64,000 nt of DNA from Sarcocystis neurona (Eukaryota; Apicomplexa; Conoidasida; Eucoccidiorida; Sarcocystidae). How positions within the stretch are numbered: the stretch's first letter is position 1; the number at the start of each line of letters is the position of its first letter. Below the pieces are notes generated by a model. It was not told where the DNA came from. It worked only from the letters and a program-made list of their open reading frames with translations, and ran no database searches. Location of the stretch: NCBI GenBank assembly GCA_000727475.1, contig KL647296.1, forward strand, positions 186,001-250,000, written 5' to 3'. This document shows, in pieces, positions 39,661 through 53,200 of this stretch. Made by a program: the position numbers and the translations under genes.

Positions 39661-39733
39661 GCCTACTTAGCTTAGTTGGTAGAGCATTCGCTTCGTAAGC
39701 GAAAGGTCGCCGGTTCGAGTCCGGTAGTAGGCT
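39661..39733 (+). tRNA. tRNA-Thr (anticodon CGU)
   Basis: A complete 73-nt cloverleaf without intron. The acceptor stem is GCCTACT with AGTAGGC, discriminator T at 39733. The D arm is GCTTAGTTGGTAGAGC, the anticodon stem TTCGC/GCGAA with loop TTCGTAA (anticodon CGT, reading ACG threonine codons). The variable loop is short, and the T arm has GCCGG/CCGGT with loop TTCGAGT. Internal Pol III A box (TTAGCTTAGTTGG) and B box (GGTTCGAGTCC) are intact, and CCA is not encoded, as expected in eukaryotes. Confidence 0.95.
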
Positions 39734-39751
39734 GCGCTGCAAACGTACAGC

Positions 39752-39755
39752 TTTT
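39752..39755 (+). terminator. Pol III T4 terminator of tRNA-Thr
   Basis: The first run of four T residues lies 19 nt after the tRNA 3' end, which is suitable for RNA polymerase III termination. Confidence 0.6.
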
Positions 39756-42014
39756 GGCTTCCCCACATACCGCTTATCTCTATGGTTTTTCACTTTCTTT
39801 CGGATACATTTTCCTTCACCTTCTTTATCTCCATGGCAAGTAATAAGCATTGTGGATGCTGTCCATGCGAGGCTGTATCAAGGAGCGGCTTCCCACGAAA
39901 GGGGCATACTTTCACATGTTCACCCGTGCACCACGTCCAGAAACAACGCGAAGTTGTTCACTTTCGAGTGCGTTCACGGACCAAGAAAGGCATTGAATAC
40001 CATCCATTTCGCACGAAACTTCACCTCCTCCATAAAGTATGAGAAACAGTGTTTCCTGTACCGTGCTGTGGTAATACGCAATAACCACTGCGCTATGGAG
40101 GACGAGACTTTGAATCAACGGTAGCACGAATTCTCCTTGTTTCTCGTAATTTGCTTCATAACGCGACACCTGTACACAAAATGACAAGACAAACTCTGTG
40201 TATCCTTCGTACAGGCTTTTGAAATCGGTCGACCATATGGGAGGGTGAAGTATATGTGGATCCTTTGTCACTGAAACAAACGCCTACTCCGAACGTCGGC
40301 CTGCCTAGCACCAACTGCTGCACACTTAAAGAGGGCAAGGGGCAGTCTTTGACAATGTATCCACAAATTTACATATACATATACATATATATACTCGTAT
40401 GAGCATGTGTCGTGTATGATGAGAAAGTTGTGTGCGGTGCAGGCCTGCATAAAGGCAACCACCTTCACACACACAATTAATGTATCCGTACACACGAAGA
40501 GCAAAGAATGACGAGAGCAATATACATGCAAGTGCCTACGCTCCCGACACATGTATACCCACAACGGCATAGACCTGCAGGAGGGCGTATAAACAAGTAT
40601 ACGTGCATGTAGATGTATACTACGTAAACACTGGTAGTATGTAACAATACGCGTCTACTCGGTACACACGTGTATATATATATATATATATATATATAGG
40701 TATGTGTACACTGCATATTTGCGTCGTCCGAATGAATGGGAAGGCTTCTACCAGCGTGCCTCCACTGCATACATAACAGCTTCTTTTTTGACATCAGTGC
40801 AGTGCACCTCAAGGCTCCTGGTGGACGACGCCAGCTGCAGAACACCCGTACAATAGTTTTATTCTTCCTGTTACGCGTGAAAAGTTTCTCAAATGCCAAA
40901 TCGAAAGTGACGACGTCGGCGACTGAGGTAGTGAGCGTGCAAGAATGCAAAAAGCGTGTTCCCGGAAACGTGGTTTTGAAATTACTCGCTAGCCAAACTT
41001 CTTGGTTGAAATGCGCGTTACTTTTCGGCAGTGTACGGAGGGGTACGTTGTGCACGTGCACAAACGACGATACAAGCAAAAATGAAAACGCTATCCATAT
41101 ATACATGTATCTACACACCGAATATCACACAGAAGCATAACCCTTGCAGGTCTGCTTCGCAGCGTCGTTTCTACTGTATTTCACGATGCGAGGCCTAAGA
41201 GAGCTAGTGCAAGGAAAGGGAAAAACCAGCATATGCCGCGTTTATCTTGACAACACCCCGTATCTAGAGGACAGTGTTCAATCTTTGTAATATGAAATTC
41301 TCAAACTATATATATGTATGTAATTATACGCATCTAGACAGAGATCTAAACACGTCATTAGCAATATCTGTGCATCAGCCTATATATCTGATTGTACATA
41401 CATGTTTATATATGTATATACATAGGGATGGCGTAAATATGTTTCGAAGTACTCATATAGGCGGATAATAGACATGCTTTCTTGTATGCATACGCACATT
41501 ACTGATATACACAAGTAGATCAATACTGTGCGCGTGCATACAGATCAGTTTTCAAGGTTACAAGTGTGCCTCTCGTCTGGAAAGAGTCCGTGTGCATACA
41601 CTGCGTATAAAATAATGAAATACGTGTATACAGGTAAAGTTATCATACGCATATACACGTGTATACAAAGCTTACGCAGCTCGTATACATTCAGAATGAA
41701 GTATATGTATGCATATCAAGACAAGGTTTAGGGGGTCTGTATTATTATATATATATACACACAGATGTGAAAAGGTGAGGCAGCGTATACATATGAATAA
41801 AGCAACGAAGCGTAAGTGTTTCTTTGGTGCTGTTGCTACACACTCGCAATACACCGCAGCGTAATCCTCCTGTGCACATGCTTGTGTAGCGTGTGTGTGA
41901 GCTACTGCGTAAGTCTTGCGACGACGAATTCACTCTATTCTCCTCGACTCCCTCTTGCCTTTCCTCGGGGTCGTCTTAGCCCTGTTAGCCTTTTCTTCTT
42001 TGTCTCCTCCGTAG

Positions 42015-42227
42015 GAGACTACGGAGGTAGTGGAAGATACAGATATCTTCCACGACGGCAGAGTGGCAAGTCGAAGAATTGTGAATTTCAGATTTCTTCT
42101 TTCGGTCCCGCAGGAAGATTCAACCAGTAACACCTCACGTGGGGAAAGAGCTGCGCTCAAGCTCTGCAGCCGGGGCTTCTTCGCTGGCGAGCCGGGGGGA
42201 TTTGCAGTGTGCTTGCACCAAAGCTAG
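42015..42227 (+). CDS. Possible terminal exon of a plus-strand gene
   Basis: A long pyrimidine-rich tract (about 41935-42010) ends in CTCCTCCGTAG, a textbook acceptor. The 71-codon frame that follows has balanced composition, with EDTDIFHDGRVASRRIVNF near its start, and stops with TAG at 42225-42227. I could not find the upstream exons or a family. The overlapping minus frames are less protein-like. If real, it would be one of few plus-strand genes here. Confidence 0.3.
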   Translation, partial: ETTEVVEDTDIFHDGRVASRRIVNFRFLLSVPQEDSTSNTSRGERAALKLCSRGFFAGEPGGFAVCLHQS

Positions 42228-43578
42228 TAATTACTAGTAGAACACTACAGTGTTTTGTTCGACTGCAGTGCGTGGTTCGCAGTAGGGGAGCGTTCCTCCT
42301 GCCCACGAAGTTTATACAACGACCGTGATTGCAAGGATCTTTTTTCCCGTGTGAAGTGTAAAATTCAGTGTGATTAACAGACAGCGAGGATTCTCCCAGT
42401 TCGACATATACCCGTGTATAACGTATATACGTCCACTTACATACATCCCTCCACGTATACGTAATATATATGTGTACCCATGCATAGATATATACATATA
42501 TATATATATATGTACACATGTGTACCATCGCACGCGCCCTACGTCCGTGCCGCAATTCCGTATACACACGTCTTCAGAAATATACAAATACGTAGGTTGC
42601 TACACATACGTCCTCAATGTTACTAATACATAAATAGGTACACATGCAGTATGCCTGAAGATATATATATATATATATATATATATGGCTATTTGACCAG
42701 TGTATATATTCAAGATAATACAAAAATATATAGATATGTATATGTAGTGCTTATTGATGTAGGACTGCACACGCATATTCGCGGTGATAGTGAGACAGGG
42801 GCTGGCTTTCTTGCTTTAAGTCGAAAAGAAGCGGAATCTCATTTCTGTGAGCCGAGGAAGGAGTATTTCTTTCCTTGAAATTCGCCACCGCTCCCCCTTC
42901 GTTTTCTTCTACAACTGCACGTAACCCGTTCACGCAAATCGTTTTTGTATGACAAGCTTGAGTAGGGGTCTTCTGCGCTCAATCACGAATTCTTCTTTGT
43001 GTCTTCACATGCGTGTATGTATACGCGTGCCGTAGCCGGGCGCATATATATATATGTATACATATATGTATATGTATATCTCTTTGTGTATTTCTTGGAT
43101 ACTGTTGCTTGGATAAACGGCGTCGTATTTCGCGTGCGCGTTTCTACGTGGTTGTTCATATTTCGAGCTCTTCCCTTTTTATTTCCAGATTCAAACACTG
43201 GTCCCTTGTCTATAAATATACATATATACATACACTTGTATATATCGGTCCTTCCACATTCGTGTATATGCGCGTATCTTCGTATATATACGTATGTGTC
43301 TACATTGGTTCTTCTATATTTATATATACACAGAACCACACATGCCTGTGCGTGCGCATTTCAATATATATATATATATATCCCGGTCTTTCTACCTACA
43401 CATATATATGTATATATATATATATATATGTTGTGCGTGCGCATGCATGCTCATATCTTGGTGCAATTGTAGTTCCACATTCTCCCTATACGTGTGAGCG
43501 TGTCGACCTTCACTTGCACATTCCTACGTATGCGTACACATGTGCGTATGTGTCCAGACATAGGCCCGCGCCTGGCGA

Positions 43579-43610
<32 letters not shown>

Positions 43611-43853
43611 ATATGGAATCTCCGCGCCTGACTCGCACAAGTTCACACAGGCGTACACACGTAGTAACCGTGCGTGGAACACCTGTACCGGACGGTCTGT
43701 TCATGAGGACGCATATATTTATTCGCACATACATAGGTGTACATGCGGGTAGTCACGTGTTCATACATACACGACTCCAACACACATGTACATATATGTG
43801 TACTTATGTGCCTGCATATATATATATATATATAACATGGATGTGTACGTACG

Positions 43854-43890
<37 letters not shown>

Positions 43891-44303
43891 GTGCTTGCGT
43901 GTCCGCGTATGTATATGTAGGGCGGATACGCCCATAAGTATCGGTATATATGTAGGTGCACGCACACACATCTGTGTGCATACGCCTGCGTGTCCACCCA
44001 CCGGTGTCCACGACCTTTTGGGAATACTTCGCCGAGGCGCGTGTCTTCTTTTATGTCTCTCCGTGCCCTTAAGTGTGTCCAGGAAATCCAAGTAGAACAC
44101 TCACACATAGAAGTCAAACTTCTCTACATGCATGTACAAGCACCTGTGTAAGCACACAGCCACCCACGTACAGACGTATCTCTGTGTGCCAGCGGGGGGC
44201 TTGCACATACATGTATATATATGAAGCGAATAACATATACGTATGTGTGGATGCGCTGCCAGATAGACGTCCACGCCTACGGAGACACGCACAGTCCACG
44301 TAC

Positions 44304-45206
44304 ACAGGTATATGTCGTGGGCCCGTTTCTCTTCCCTTCGGTGGGAGCCGCAGCGCTGCTGCACGGCTCTTCGTCGCCTACGTACGTGTTTTCATTTGAC
44401 TCGACAAACAGACATATACGTACACCCCTCCTCACGTCAGCAAGTTGTTCCACCACCTATACATATATGCTTATTTGACTTGTCATATAGACACAGACAA
44501 ACACCCCCCTGCGCATGAGCAAGTGCCTTTAAAAGTCAGTCCCTCCACATACATGTGTATACACGTAAAGCGGTTTATACATTTTTGACGCTTGATATAT
44601 ATATACATATATGTATATATACATACGTATATATGTCTTCGCAGGTGCGCGTTATATTCTTTGGGCAACAGCAGAGGCAACTGCTTGGCGGCAGGGAGAG
44701 GCGGGCTCTGCTTGCTCCAGAAGCGATAAAAAAGTTCTCCCTCACGAGGCACCGGCACTTCGGTCACCGCGACTCTGCTGCTGCTGCTGCCGCCTTCGTG
44801 ACCGCGTCCGCTTCTTTTTTTCCTGCCGCAAGTGCAGACACGGGAAGCAGCAGCACACCGCACAAACTTCGAGCACACTGCCGCAGTCGATCCCCCTCGC
44901 CAGAAGGACGGGAGTTTCACATCGACACACACACACACACACACATACGCACATACACCTTTTCCTCTTTTTCTTTGCTGTCTGCCTCTCCTTTCTTCAT
45001 CTCTCTTTTCTCCCTCTCTCTATGTGTCTCATTCTCTCTCTTCATCTCTCTTCGCGCCCACCCAGACACTTCCATCAAAACCCAGGTGTGTGGACAAACG
45101 AGACTCTCACAGATGCTGTCTTGCACAGCGCAGGCACTAGTCCTCCCGTAGACAATTTCCTGAAGCTACTGGCGCCCACACACATGTCCACTTCCAGGCC
45201 GTCCAT
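44304..45206 (-). CDS. Unnamed protein, three candidate exons
   Basis: Candidate exons are 45206-45111, 44866-44627 and 44399-44304, all joined in phase 0. The first starts at an ATG (MDGLEVDMCVGASSFRKL) and ends before GTGAGA. The second contains a Cys/Arg-rich start (CTCGRKKRSGRGHEGG), then VTEVPVPREGELFYRFW and LPLLLPKEYNAHLRRH, ending before GTATGT. The third is short, acidic then Ala-rich, ending before GTACGTGG. Total 144 residues so far. The second exon could instead begin at 44877 (phase 1) if a different upstream exon is used. I do not recognise the family. Further exons may lie to the left (about 44100) and right (about 46390-46620). The exons are GC-rich and sit between microsatellites, as in the confirmed genes on this strand. 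Confidence 0.4.
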
Positions 45207-45689
45207 TCGCCCATACCTCCTCCACACAGAAAAGAAACCCACACAAGAAAGCCTCCTACATTGGCGAACAAGTAGTCATCCCCCCGTTGTACAGCCGTAC
45301 GCACATACACAAATACGTATACAGAGACACAGATATAAAAGAAGCTACCTACATGTACGTATTCATTCATATATATGTTCGGTTCCTCCTCGACGCCTAT
45401 TCTTCAGATAGGTTCAAACGGCACACACACAGAGAAACACACACGTGTACATAGAGCAGATGCTGCAAGAAGACTACACACACCTACTCCTGTGTACCGG
45501 TGTAACGGGGAACCCGCCACACACGTAGACACACAAACGTAGGTGTAGCCCGCTGAAGAACCCGCGGCGAGCCTGTGCAGCCAACTTCCGACCGCACACA
45601 GACACGCACACCCGGTGAAAAAAAACGGTCGTCTGAACGAGAGGCTTTCTCTGTCGAAAGAATGCGCTAAGACACATACACACACACAT

Positions 45690-45789
45690 AGAGATACACA
45701 TACATACAGAGAGAGAGACACACACACGTATACATACACGTAGAGAGAGACACACACACACACACATACATACATATACATACATATAC

Positions 45790-45826
<37 letters not shown>

Positions 45827-46275
45827 CATATACACTCATACATACATATGCATACATACGCACATATACATACATACATACGTACGTACATACATACGTA
45901 CGTACATACATACATACATATGCACATACATACATATACATACGTACATACATACATACACACACATATACATACATACCCACATAGATATACACACATA
46001 CATATACATATACATACATACATATACACACGTTCATATACATACATATGAACACATTCGTGTATACACATACACACATATGCATACATGTACATACATA
46101 CATATACATACATATACATACATATACCTACATGTACATACATATACACACATACAGACACAGACACGGACACACATACACATAGACACACAGACACAAA
46201 AACAGGGACAGGCACACACATATACACATACACACCTACGGAGACATATACAGACGGACACACACACACAGAGAG
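45690..46275. repeat. Long CATACATA/CACA microsatellite
   Basis: Almost 600 bp are made of ACATACATATACATACATA-type units with embedded CACACA, ACGTACGTA and GAGAGA. The complementary strand is TATG/TGTA. Very long open frames on both strands consist of Tyr/Val/Cys/Met or His/Thr/Ile/Tyr strings and are artefacts of the repeat. Confidence 0.9.
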
Positions 46276-46522
46276 ACAGATACACATATATCACAAAAAG
46301 AAGCCCCGCACGGGGGCAGCAGAAGCCGGTGCACGTTGTCGCGAAGCTGTAGAGAGCGACACACGAAGAGGAGAGCCCAAGTCTGTCATATAAATTTCCC
46401 CACGCCAGCTCTCCCTACCCCGGGAGCGCAGACAGGTGTCGCGCAGCCACCAGAGGAGACACGGATGAGAGGCAGAGCGAGGGGGGGCACACGTCTCCGT
46501 TCGCAGACGCAGTTGCGTCGAT

Positions 46523-46540
46523 CGGGTGTACGTACACCCG
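46523..46540. repeat. Perfect 18-bp palindrome
   Basis: CGGGTGTACGTACACCCG reads identically on both strands. It lies in a GC-rich island away from the (TA)n arrays. It could be a protein-binding site or chance; no partner copy was seen. Confidence 0.6.
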
Positions 46541-47309
46541 AGGGTGAGCGCGCGTGCTCTCCTAGACGCGTCTCCACGGGAGGCGGCTTCGCACAGTCCC
46601 ACACTACGGTCACGCACGCATGCACACCGGGTATCAACACTTCTCAATCCTCTACGAGACCTTCATACATATCTACATACGCGTACACATGCATATATAT
46701 ATATATACACACATACACACGTATAAATATATATACATAGATGGACACACCTCAGAGCGGGTAATGGACGTCTTCTTGAGACAGTTTCTTTTCCCCCTCC
46801 CCCCCTTCCCCCTCAACAATATGCGTTGACGTATTATAAAATGTACGTCCTGTCCACAAGCAGCCCTGCTCAGCAAAGGTGTGCCAGCACACAGGCTCAC
46901 TTAGCACACACAGACATATATATATATATATATAGTACGTATGTAGGTAGTACACACATATGCGTATAAAGATATATATATATGTATATGTATAGGACGT
47001 ATATGGGTAGTACACATATGTCCGCTAGTACGTGTATGGGTAGTACACATATATACGTATATACATATGTACATGGATATAAATATGTGAATATGGCGAT
47101 GCAGCAGTTACACAGGTACGACCACCACCTATCCACAGGGACACTCGCGCAGGACCGCGCGGCCCAGGCGCGTAGAAATCTTTTCCCCTTCGCCGTCGCA
47201 GAAGAAGACATCCACACGCAAATGCATGAGGCTGCGCAGCAGCAAAAGCAACAGCACCACCCACCCATACAAACAAGTTTGACACACACACACACACATA
47301 CGTAGATGG

Positions 47310-47765
47310 ACGGATATGTGTGTCTAACTCTCTAGCATCCAACCCCGTCCATATTATATATATACATATGTGGATCTTTCTGTGTAGCATTCATAACCAG
47401 TACGTATACACATATAGGTACATATATATAGGTCATTCTGTCTAGCACTCTAAGCCAGTACATATATATATATATATGGATCTTCCTGTGTCATATTCTG
47501 CGCCACTACACATACATATATATATATATATGTAAGATTCTCAGCTAGTACATACATATGCATATATATATATATATTCTTGTGTCACATTCTAAGCCAA
47601 TACACATACGTATATATATATATATATGTATCTTCCTGTGTCACACTCTAAACCAGTACGTATATATGTATATATATATATATCTTCCTGTGTCACACTC
47701 TAAGCCACTACATATACATATATATATATATATATACATACACATGTTTGTATGATACTAAGGCA
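47310..47765. repeat. Minisatellite with TA-rich spacers
   Basis: About seven diverged units of 45-75 bp each combine CTTCCTGTGTCACACTCTAA, then GCCAGTACATA, and a (TA)n tract of variable length. Unit length varies mainly in the (TA)n part. It lies downstream of the UTP23 stop. Confidence 0.85.
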
Positions 47766-48244
47766 GTACACGTGCATTTATATGTGTCTGTATAAAGGTT
47801 ACGTTTCTATTACTGCAGCGCCTGGAGCTGTCTACTTCCTAGACCCAATATCCGCGGAAATGACTACGCGAACGTACCCGTTGAACGTCGTCTGCACATG
47901 TCCTCTACGTGTGTGATTCTTCCCGTAGAGACATTTCTTCATACACGCATGTCTCAGTACCTTTCTCTCGCCCTCTATATATCTCTATCTCTACCTATGT
48001 ATATATACGCGTACGTAGATATACGTACCGCCATGAATATAGTTGTATCTCCCGTTCTGTAGAGAGGCCCACGCAGGGCGGCGGACGCAAATACGTAAAA
48101 CTAGACACAAGTCTAACGTAGACACACACGCAGACATATAATCCAGACAGACTGCAAACACGAACAAGAGAGAGACACGCGCAGAGAGTGTGCTGCGGAG
48201 AGAGGGGAAATCTGCTGCGAATGCCGGGTGTGGCTGCTGCGCGT

Positions 48245-50171
48245 CTACGGGCCCGTCGCCACCGCATGCGTCTGGTGGAGATAGACAACACAGAGAGGCC
48301 GCCCTGCAGTTTTAAAAATTCTCACCGCCGGCCCACGTGGCGGCTGCGGCTGCTGCTGCGTCTTCGTCTTCTTCTTGCAGGCGAGAGGATTGACGCCCCC
48401 TCGCGTCTTCTTGAGTCGTCTTTTCTCCTTCCTACCGCACACACATCCACACAGGGGAGAACGTCGCAGCAGAGCAGCCTCCTCAACAACGCGGACAAAC
48501 ACAACAGCGGTTTTTCTCACCCCGAAGAAACGAACCCACGACGACGCATAAAGGGAGAATCTAACCTTCACGTACATGCACATGTGTTAGTGGGCGCACA
48601 CACAGACAGATGGGAAGAAAAAGGAGTCGCACATATATGCGGGTAGAGCGAGAGTGACAAATATCGAAGGAGGCAGAGAAAGCGACGAAAAAATTAGGGC
48701 CATGCTACTACACACACATGTATACATACGAATAGGCGTAGAGGGTTCCACCTATGATAGCGGAGTGATTGCCGCGATATACATATATATACAGAGAGAG
48801 AGAAAGAGATACGCATATGAGTGGGCGATTCTGTATAGGTAGCGGGGTTAATGCACTGACACATATATACATATATATGTAGGGTCCCACATATGACAGC
48901 GGAGTTATTGCCTCAACACAACTATATGTATAGAGAGAGAGATACACAGAGAGGGAGAGATAAGCGTATGACTACGCGACTTGGCATATGTAGCGGGGTT
49001 AATGAACTATATACATGTGTACATATATAAACATACATACAAATGTATATATATATGATATGCGTACGCGTAGCCGATATTACATACACACCGTCCACCG
49101 GAGAACGCGAAACACATTTGTATGTGTACACACGTGTATAAACACACACACACATACACAGAGATATGCACACGTATACATATATATGAAGAGAGAGTTC
49201 TCCGTAGATATATGCGGCCAGGAATACAGAGAAAGTAAGAGAGGGGCAGGAAGACGTCCCCGACACTGCGGTGGCAAGACACTGGAGAGAAGGCGCGAGT
49301 TCCCCCGGCGTTTCTGCATTCCACAGCGAATAGAGTTTCGCCCCATTTTCGCCCCACCTGCCTTTCTCGCAGAAGAAGGGAGAAACGCAGATGCAAGTCA
49401 CAAAGCGATCCTGTGCTGCTCAGTGAGGCAGCACGACCTGTCCGAGTCGCGCGCGCAGCAAAGGCGTAGTAGAGTAGGGGGACAGACGTGCTGTCGCAGG
49501 AAAGCGAAGAACGTCTCCTCCTCCGCATGCAGACATCTACATCTACAACACATATATATATAGAGAGAGATAAAAAAGGTTGCAGACACACCGGTGCGTC
49601 AATAGGTTTCATAGACACGCCCACGAAGCCCCTACGCCCGGCCCTGGAGCCGCACACAGATGTACAGAGCCGGTCGGTGGGTCTCGCCACGCACACACCA
49701 CCTGCTTCAGCGGCCACACATCCGGCAAACATCCATGCCCACATCCATGTATATATGTGGAAAGCAGGGAGGGGAAAGAAAGAAGTCTTTCCACGCATAT
49801 ATTTATACGTAGAGAGACAGAGACAGAGAAAGGGAAGACAGACAAATACAAGTGTATACATTTATACGAGAATCGTACAACTTCACAGACGCAGGAACAC
49901 CACCCACCTGTCTGTCTGCATTTGGACGAGCCTACAGTTCAGCTACGTTACAGAAACAGCAGGAAATTTAAGTACACACATATATATAGAGAGAAGTGTC
50001 TCTACATATGTATATAGATATATAGTGAAGGAGAGAGAGCAGTGTCTCTACATGTATGTAGTGAGAGAGAGAGAGAAAAGTGACTCTACACATATATATA
50101 TATAGATAAATAGATAGAGAGAGAAGTGTCTCTGCATATATATATATATAGAGAGAGAGAAGTGTCTCTGC

Positions 50172-50202
<31 letters not shown>

Positions 50203-53200
50203 AGTGTCTCTATCTCTGTCTTTGTTTTCATTGGGTCTCTCTTTCTCTTTTCTTCGCTGTACGTCCTTTCTTTTATTCTCTTTTCTTTCCCTCTCTTCTT
50301 CGCTGTCAGTCCCTTCTCTTTTTCTCTTCTCTCTGCATCTCTTCCCTCTCTCTCTTTCTCTCGCTTTCTCCCATTTCTCCCTCTCTTTGTCCCTTTCCTT
50401 CTTTCTCTCTCTTTGACTTCTTCGCTCTTCCTCTTCCCGCTTCCCTCTCTGTTCGTTTCCTCGAGACGTTTTTTTTTTCTCTCTCTCTATATATATAGTA
50501 GAGACACTTCTCTCTCTGTATATATATATATATATATGTAGAGACACCTCTCTCTATATATATACATATACATATATATATATATATGTAGAGACACTTC
50601 TCGTCTCCGTCTCCCAGTTCTTCCTTTCTCTCTTTCTGTCTCTTTTCCCATCCTGTCTCTTCTCTCTTTTTCTCTCTGGCGTCTCCCCCTCTGTGTGTGT
50701 GTCTCTCCCTTCTGTCTCTCCCTTCTGTCGTTGCGTCTCCCTTTTCCTCTTCAGTCTCCCGCTTTCTGTCTTGTGCTGTTCCTCCTTGCTGCCCTTCCCT
50801 CTCCCCCCTTCGCCTCTCTTCCTGGAGCGGCACTTCTTTCCTGCCCGACGGCTGAAGCTTCACACGTCACCGAGTTCTTCTCTGCAGAACAACACTGTCT
50901 GTTGTGGACGCCGCGCGTCGCTCGCAGCCGGTGAGGAAGCCCGGCTTCTGCAGGATTTCTCCGCAGACGTGGTCGACGAGGCAGGGGACTACGGGGGATT
51001 AAAGGAAGCATCGAGCCAAGGAGAGGGCAAAAAGGCGACGTACTTCGTGGCGGCGGCGGCCCAAAACTTGACGCTTCTAGTGAAGAAAAACGTCTCTCTC
51101 TTGGTCAGCAGAGACGCACGCGCACACACCGACGGGAGAGACGGAGACACAGAGAGAGAGAGAAGACGTGCGCCTGTTTCTCTCACTATTTCATTTATAT
51201 ACTGCACAAGCAAATCCAAGAAAACTTTCTCACCTGCGCGGTGCTTGTGCTTTAACGAAGAAGAAACGGAAGAATAAGAAGAAGCAGGTAGTAAACTGGT
51301 GAGCGGTGAGTTTTGCTCGTCTTGTTCAACGTTCGTGTAGGGAAGACGTGGCCACTTCACTTTCCTCGTAATTTATACACGCGGACGGAGGGAGTACACG
51401 GCAGACACGTGATAGGAAGTCACAACTTATTATCTTCTTTTCCTTCAAATCTGTATACGAGAAAAGAAGAGCGACTTCCTTTCCTTATAAAGTATATATT
51501 TGTAGATACAGAGATAGGGCCCTCTAAGTTATTTCCAGGTTCGCTTCTGTGAATGAATGGACCTGCTTCTCCTGGTCTCTTTCCTTGCAAGAGAAGTGGC
51601 TGAAACAGCCACTGCTGCCGAGGAAAGGACTTTAACGCCCGGCCGGGTCGCCAACAAAGTGAAACGAAGCGTCCAGAAGTTCTCAACAGAACAGGAACGA
51701 AAAGAGAAAAGGACTTACTTCCTCGTCAACTGGCTCAGCAGCTGCTGTTTCTTGCTGCTGCCTGGTCGTCCTCCTTCACCAAGTAGCAGCGCCAACGCAC
51801 TCCTGCCCTCCCCTCCTCCGCCGCCTCCTCGAGCAGAGGCAACAGCAGCAGTGCCAGGCGACCCCCCCATCGTGGAAAGGGAAGAAGACGAAGAAGAAGA
51901 GGGAGACGGTGACGCAGGGGAAGACCCAGAAGGAGGAGGCAAGGGACGAGAAGACGAAGGAGGCGGAGCAGCGGACGCAGCAGACGAGGAAGCAGAAACA
52001 CTTCCAGCAGAGGCGGCAGCAGAGGTGGCAGTCCTAGCGGCGTCTACAGCAGCCGGGGCACAAGAAAAAGAAGAAGACGCATCATGAGAGAAAGCAGCAG
52101 CTGCAGCAGGGGAGTCGGAGGAAGAAGACGGAGGAAAGGAAGACGGAGAGGACGGTCCTGCTGCTCTCATCCTGTTGACTTTGTGTCTGATGTTGTGCAA
52201 TAAGCGTCTCTCTGTTTTGGTACACTGCAGCTTCTGCTGCTCTGTACGACGATGCGCGCGCTTGGCTGCCGACGTGGGCGGCTCGAGCTGCAGGACTCCT
52301 CCTCTAAATAAAAATATTATAGGCACTCCTGCAACCTCCCTGCGGTTGCCCAGGCGCATGCAGCAGTGGGCACAGAAAGCATCGCAGCAACAGACACAAC
52401 CGCAGCAGCAATACCCCACGCCGCAGCAACAGCAGTACCTCAACGGCAGCAGCAACACAGAAAAACCGCAGCAGCACAACATCCTCAACAGCAGCAGCGT
52501 CCGCAACTGCAGCGGCAACACGCGCAGCAGCAGCAGTACATGGAGCGCAGCAGCAACAGATGCAACTGCAGCAGCAGCACCGAGAAACCGCCGCAGCAAC
52601 ATACGAAGAGAAGTACACAACAGCAGCAGCGGCGTGTGCAACGGCAGCAGCAAAAGCAGCAGGCCGTCATTTCACAACAGCAACTCATAGCCGTTTGCGC
52701 AGGCATCGCAGCAGGAAAACAGGGAAACGGCCAGCCGCGAAGGGCAGCTGTAGGAGGGTTCACAAAGCGGCTTGCGTATTTGTGTAAGGCTGGCAATAGA
52801 CGAACGCGTTCGCCGACACTTTTACCAGGGATGGCAGAGCGGAAGAGCGCCACGAGAGGACTTGCTGACAGTGCGCCACCTGCTGCAGCTGCTGCCGTTG
52901 CACGTGCTACTGCTCCTTTACTTGTACGAAGAACGCAAGTTCCCTACACATATGTCCACGTCTACGGTAGACCTGTGGCAGTGTACTGACGATTTACAGG
53001 GACGGCTGTCTGGAAAAAAAGAGAGAGATGCCTGCAAGTGCGTCTCCTCTCTTGGGGGCTGGATACCGGCTGCAAACTTTGGCCACGGAAGCTTCCGGTT
53101 CAACGCATACATTTCTGTGGCGCACTTGTCTACACTACACATATACGGAGAAAGAAGACAGGAGGAGACCAGGAAGGGGAAGAAGGGGAAACGGAGGAAA

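Larger units (their letters stand above)
39734..44303. other. 4.6 kb spacer, AT-microsatellite-rich to the right
   Basis: No firm gene was found. Frames open on both strands cover 40740-41120, and a minus frame covers 39912-40271; neither shows a motif. (TA)n blocks occur at about 40672-40698, 41744-41757, 42495-42512 and 42660-42687, then densely between 43040 and 43890 (for example 43579-43606 and 43857-43884). The 360-codon plus frame at 43013-44095 is a Tyr/Ile/Cys/Val string from these repeats, not a gene. A coding-like minus patch at 44100-44030 might be a further exon of the next gene. Confidence 0.45.
45207..48244. other. Spacer between the unnamed gene and UTP23
   Basis: GC-rich coding-like patches sit at 46386-46640 (minus frame with a Cys/Arg/Pro-rich product and a phase-0 GGG|GTAGGG donor) and 47093-47270 (open on both strands). 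Neither could be joined to a gene. The remainder is simple sequence and minisatellite, listed separately. Confidence 0.35.

Noticed and set aside
43013..44095. 360-codon plus-strand ORF
   Set aside because: It is a Tyr/Ile/Cys/Val string translated from (TA)n and TATG repeats, with equally open frames on the other strand.
45690..46275. CRISPR-like or telomeric array
   Set aside because: Units are simple microsatellites without unique spacers, and no TTTAGGG array is present.
45474..46287. Minus-strand ORFs of more than 200 codons rich in Tyr, Val, Cys and Met
   Set aside because: They come from a CATACATA microsatellite; stop-free frames in several phases are expected there.
48245..48360. 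Extra downstream UTP23 or separate exon via GCG|GTGAGA and a 54-nt intron
   Set aside because: Such a short intron is unlikely, and the continuing frame reaches a stop soon after the conserved NPL..KKK tail.
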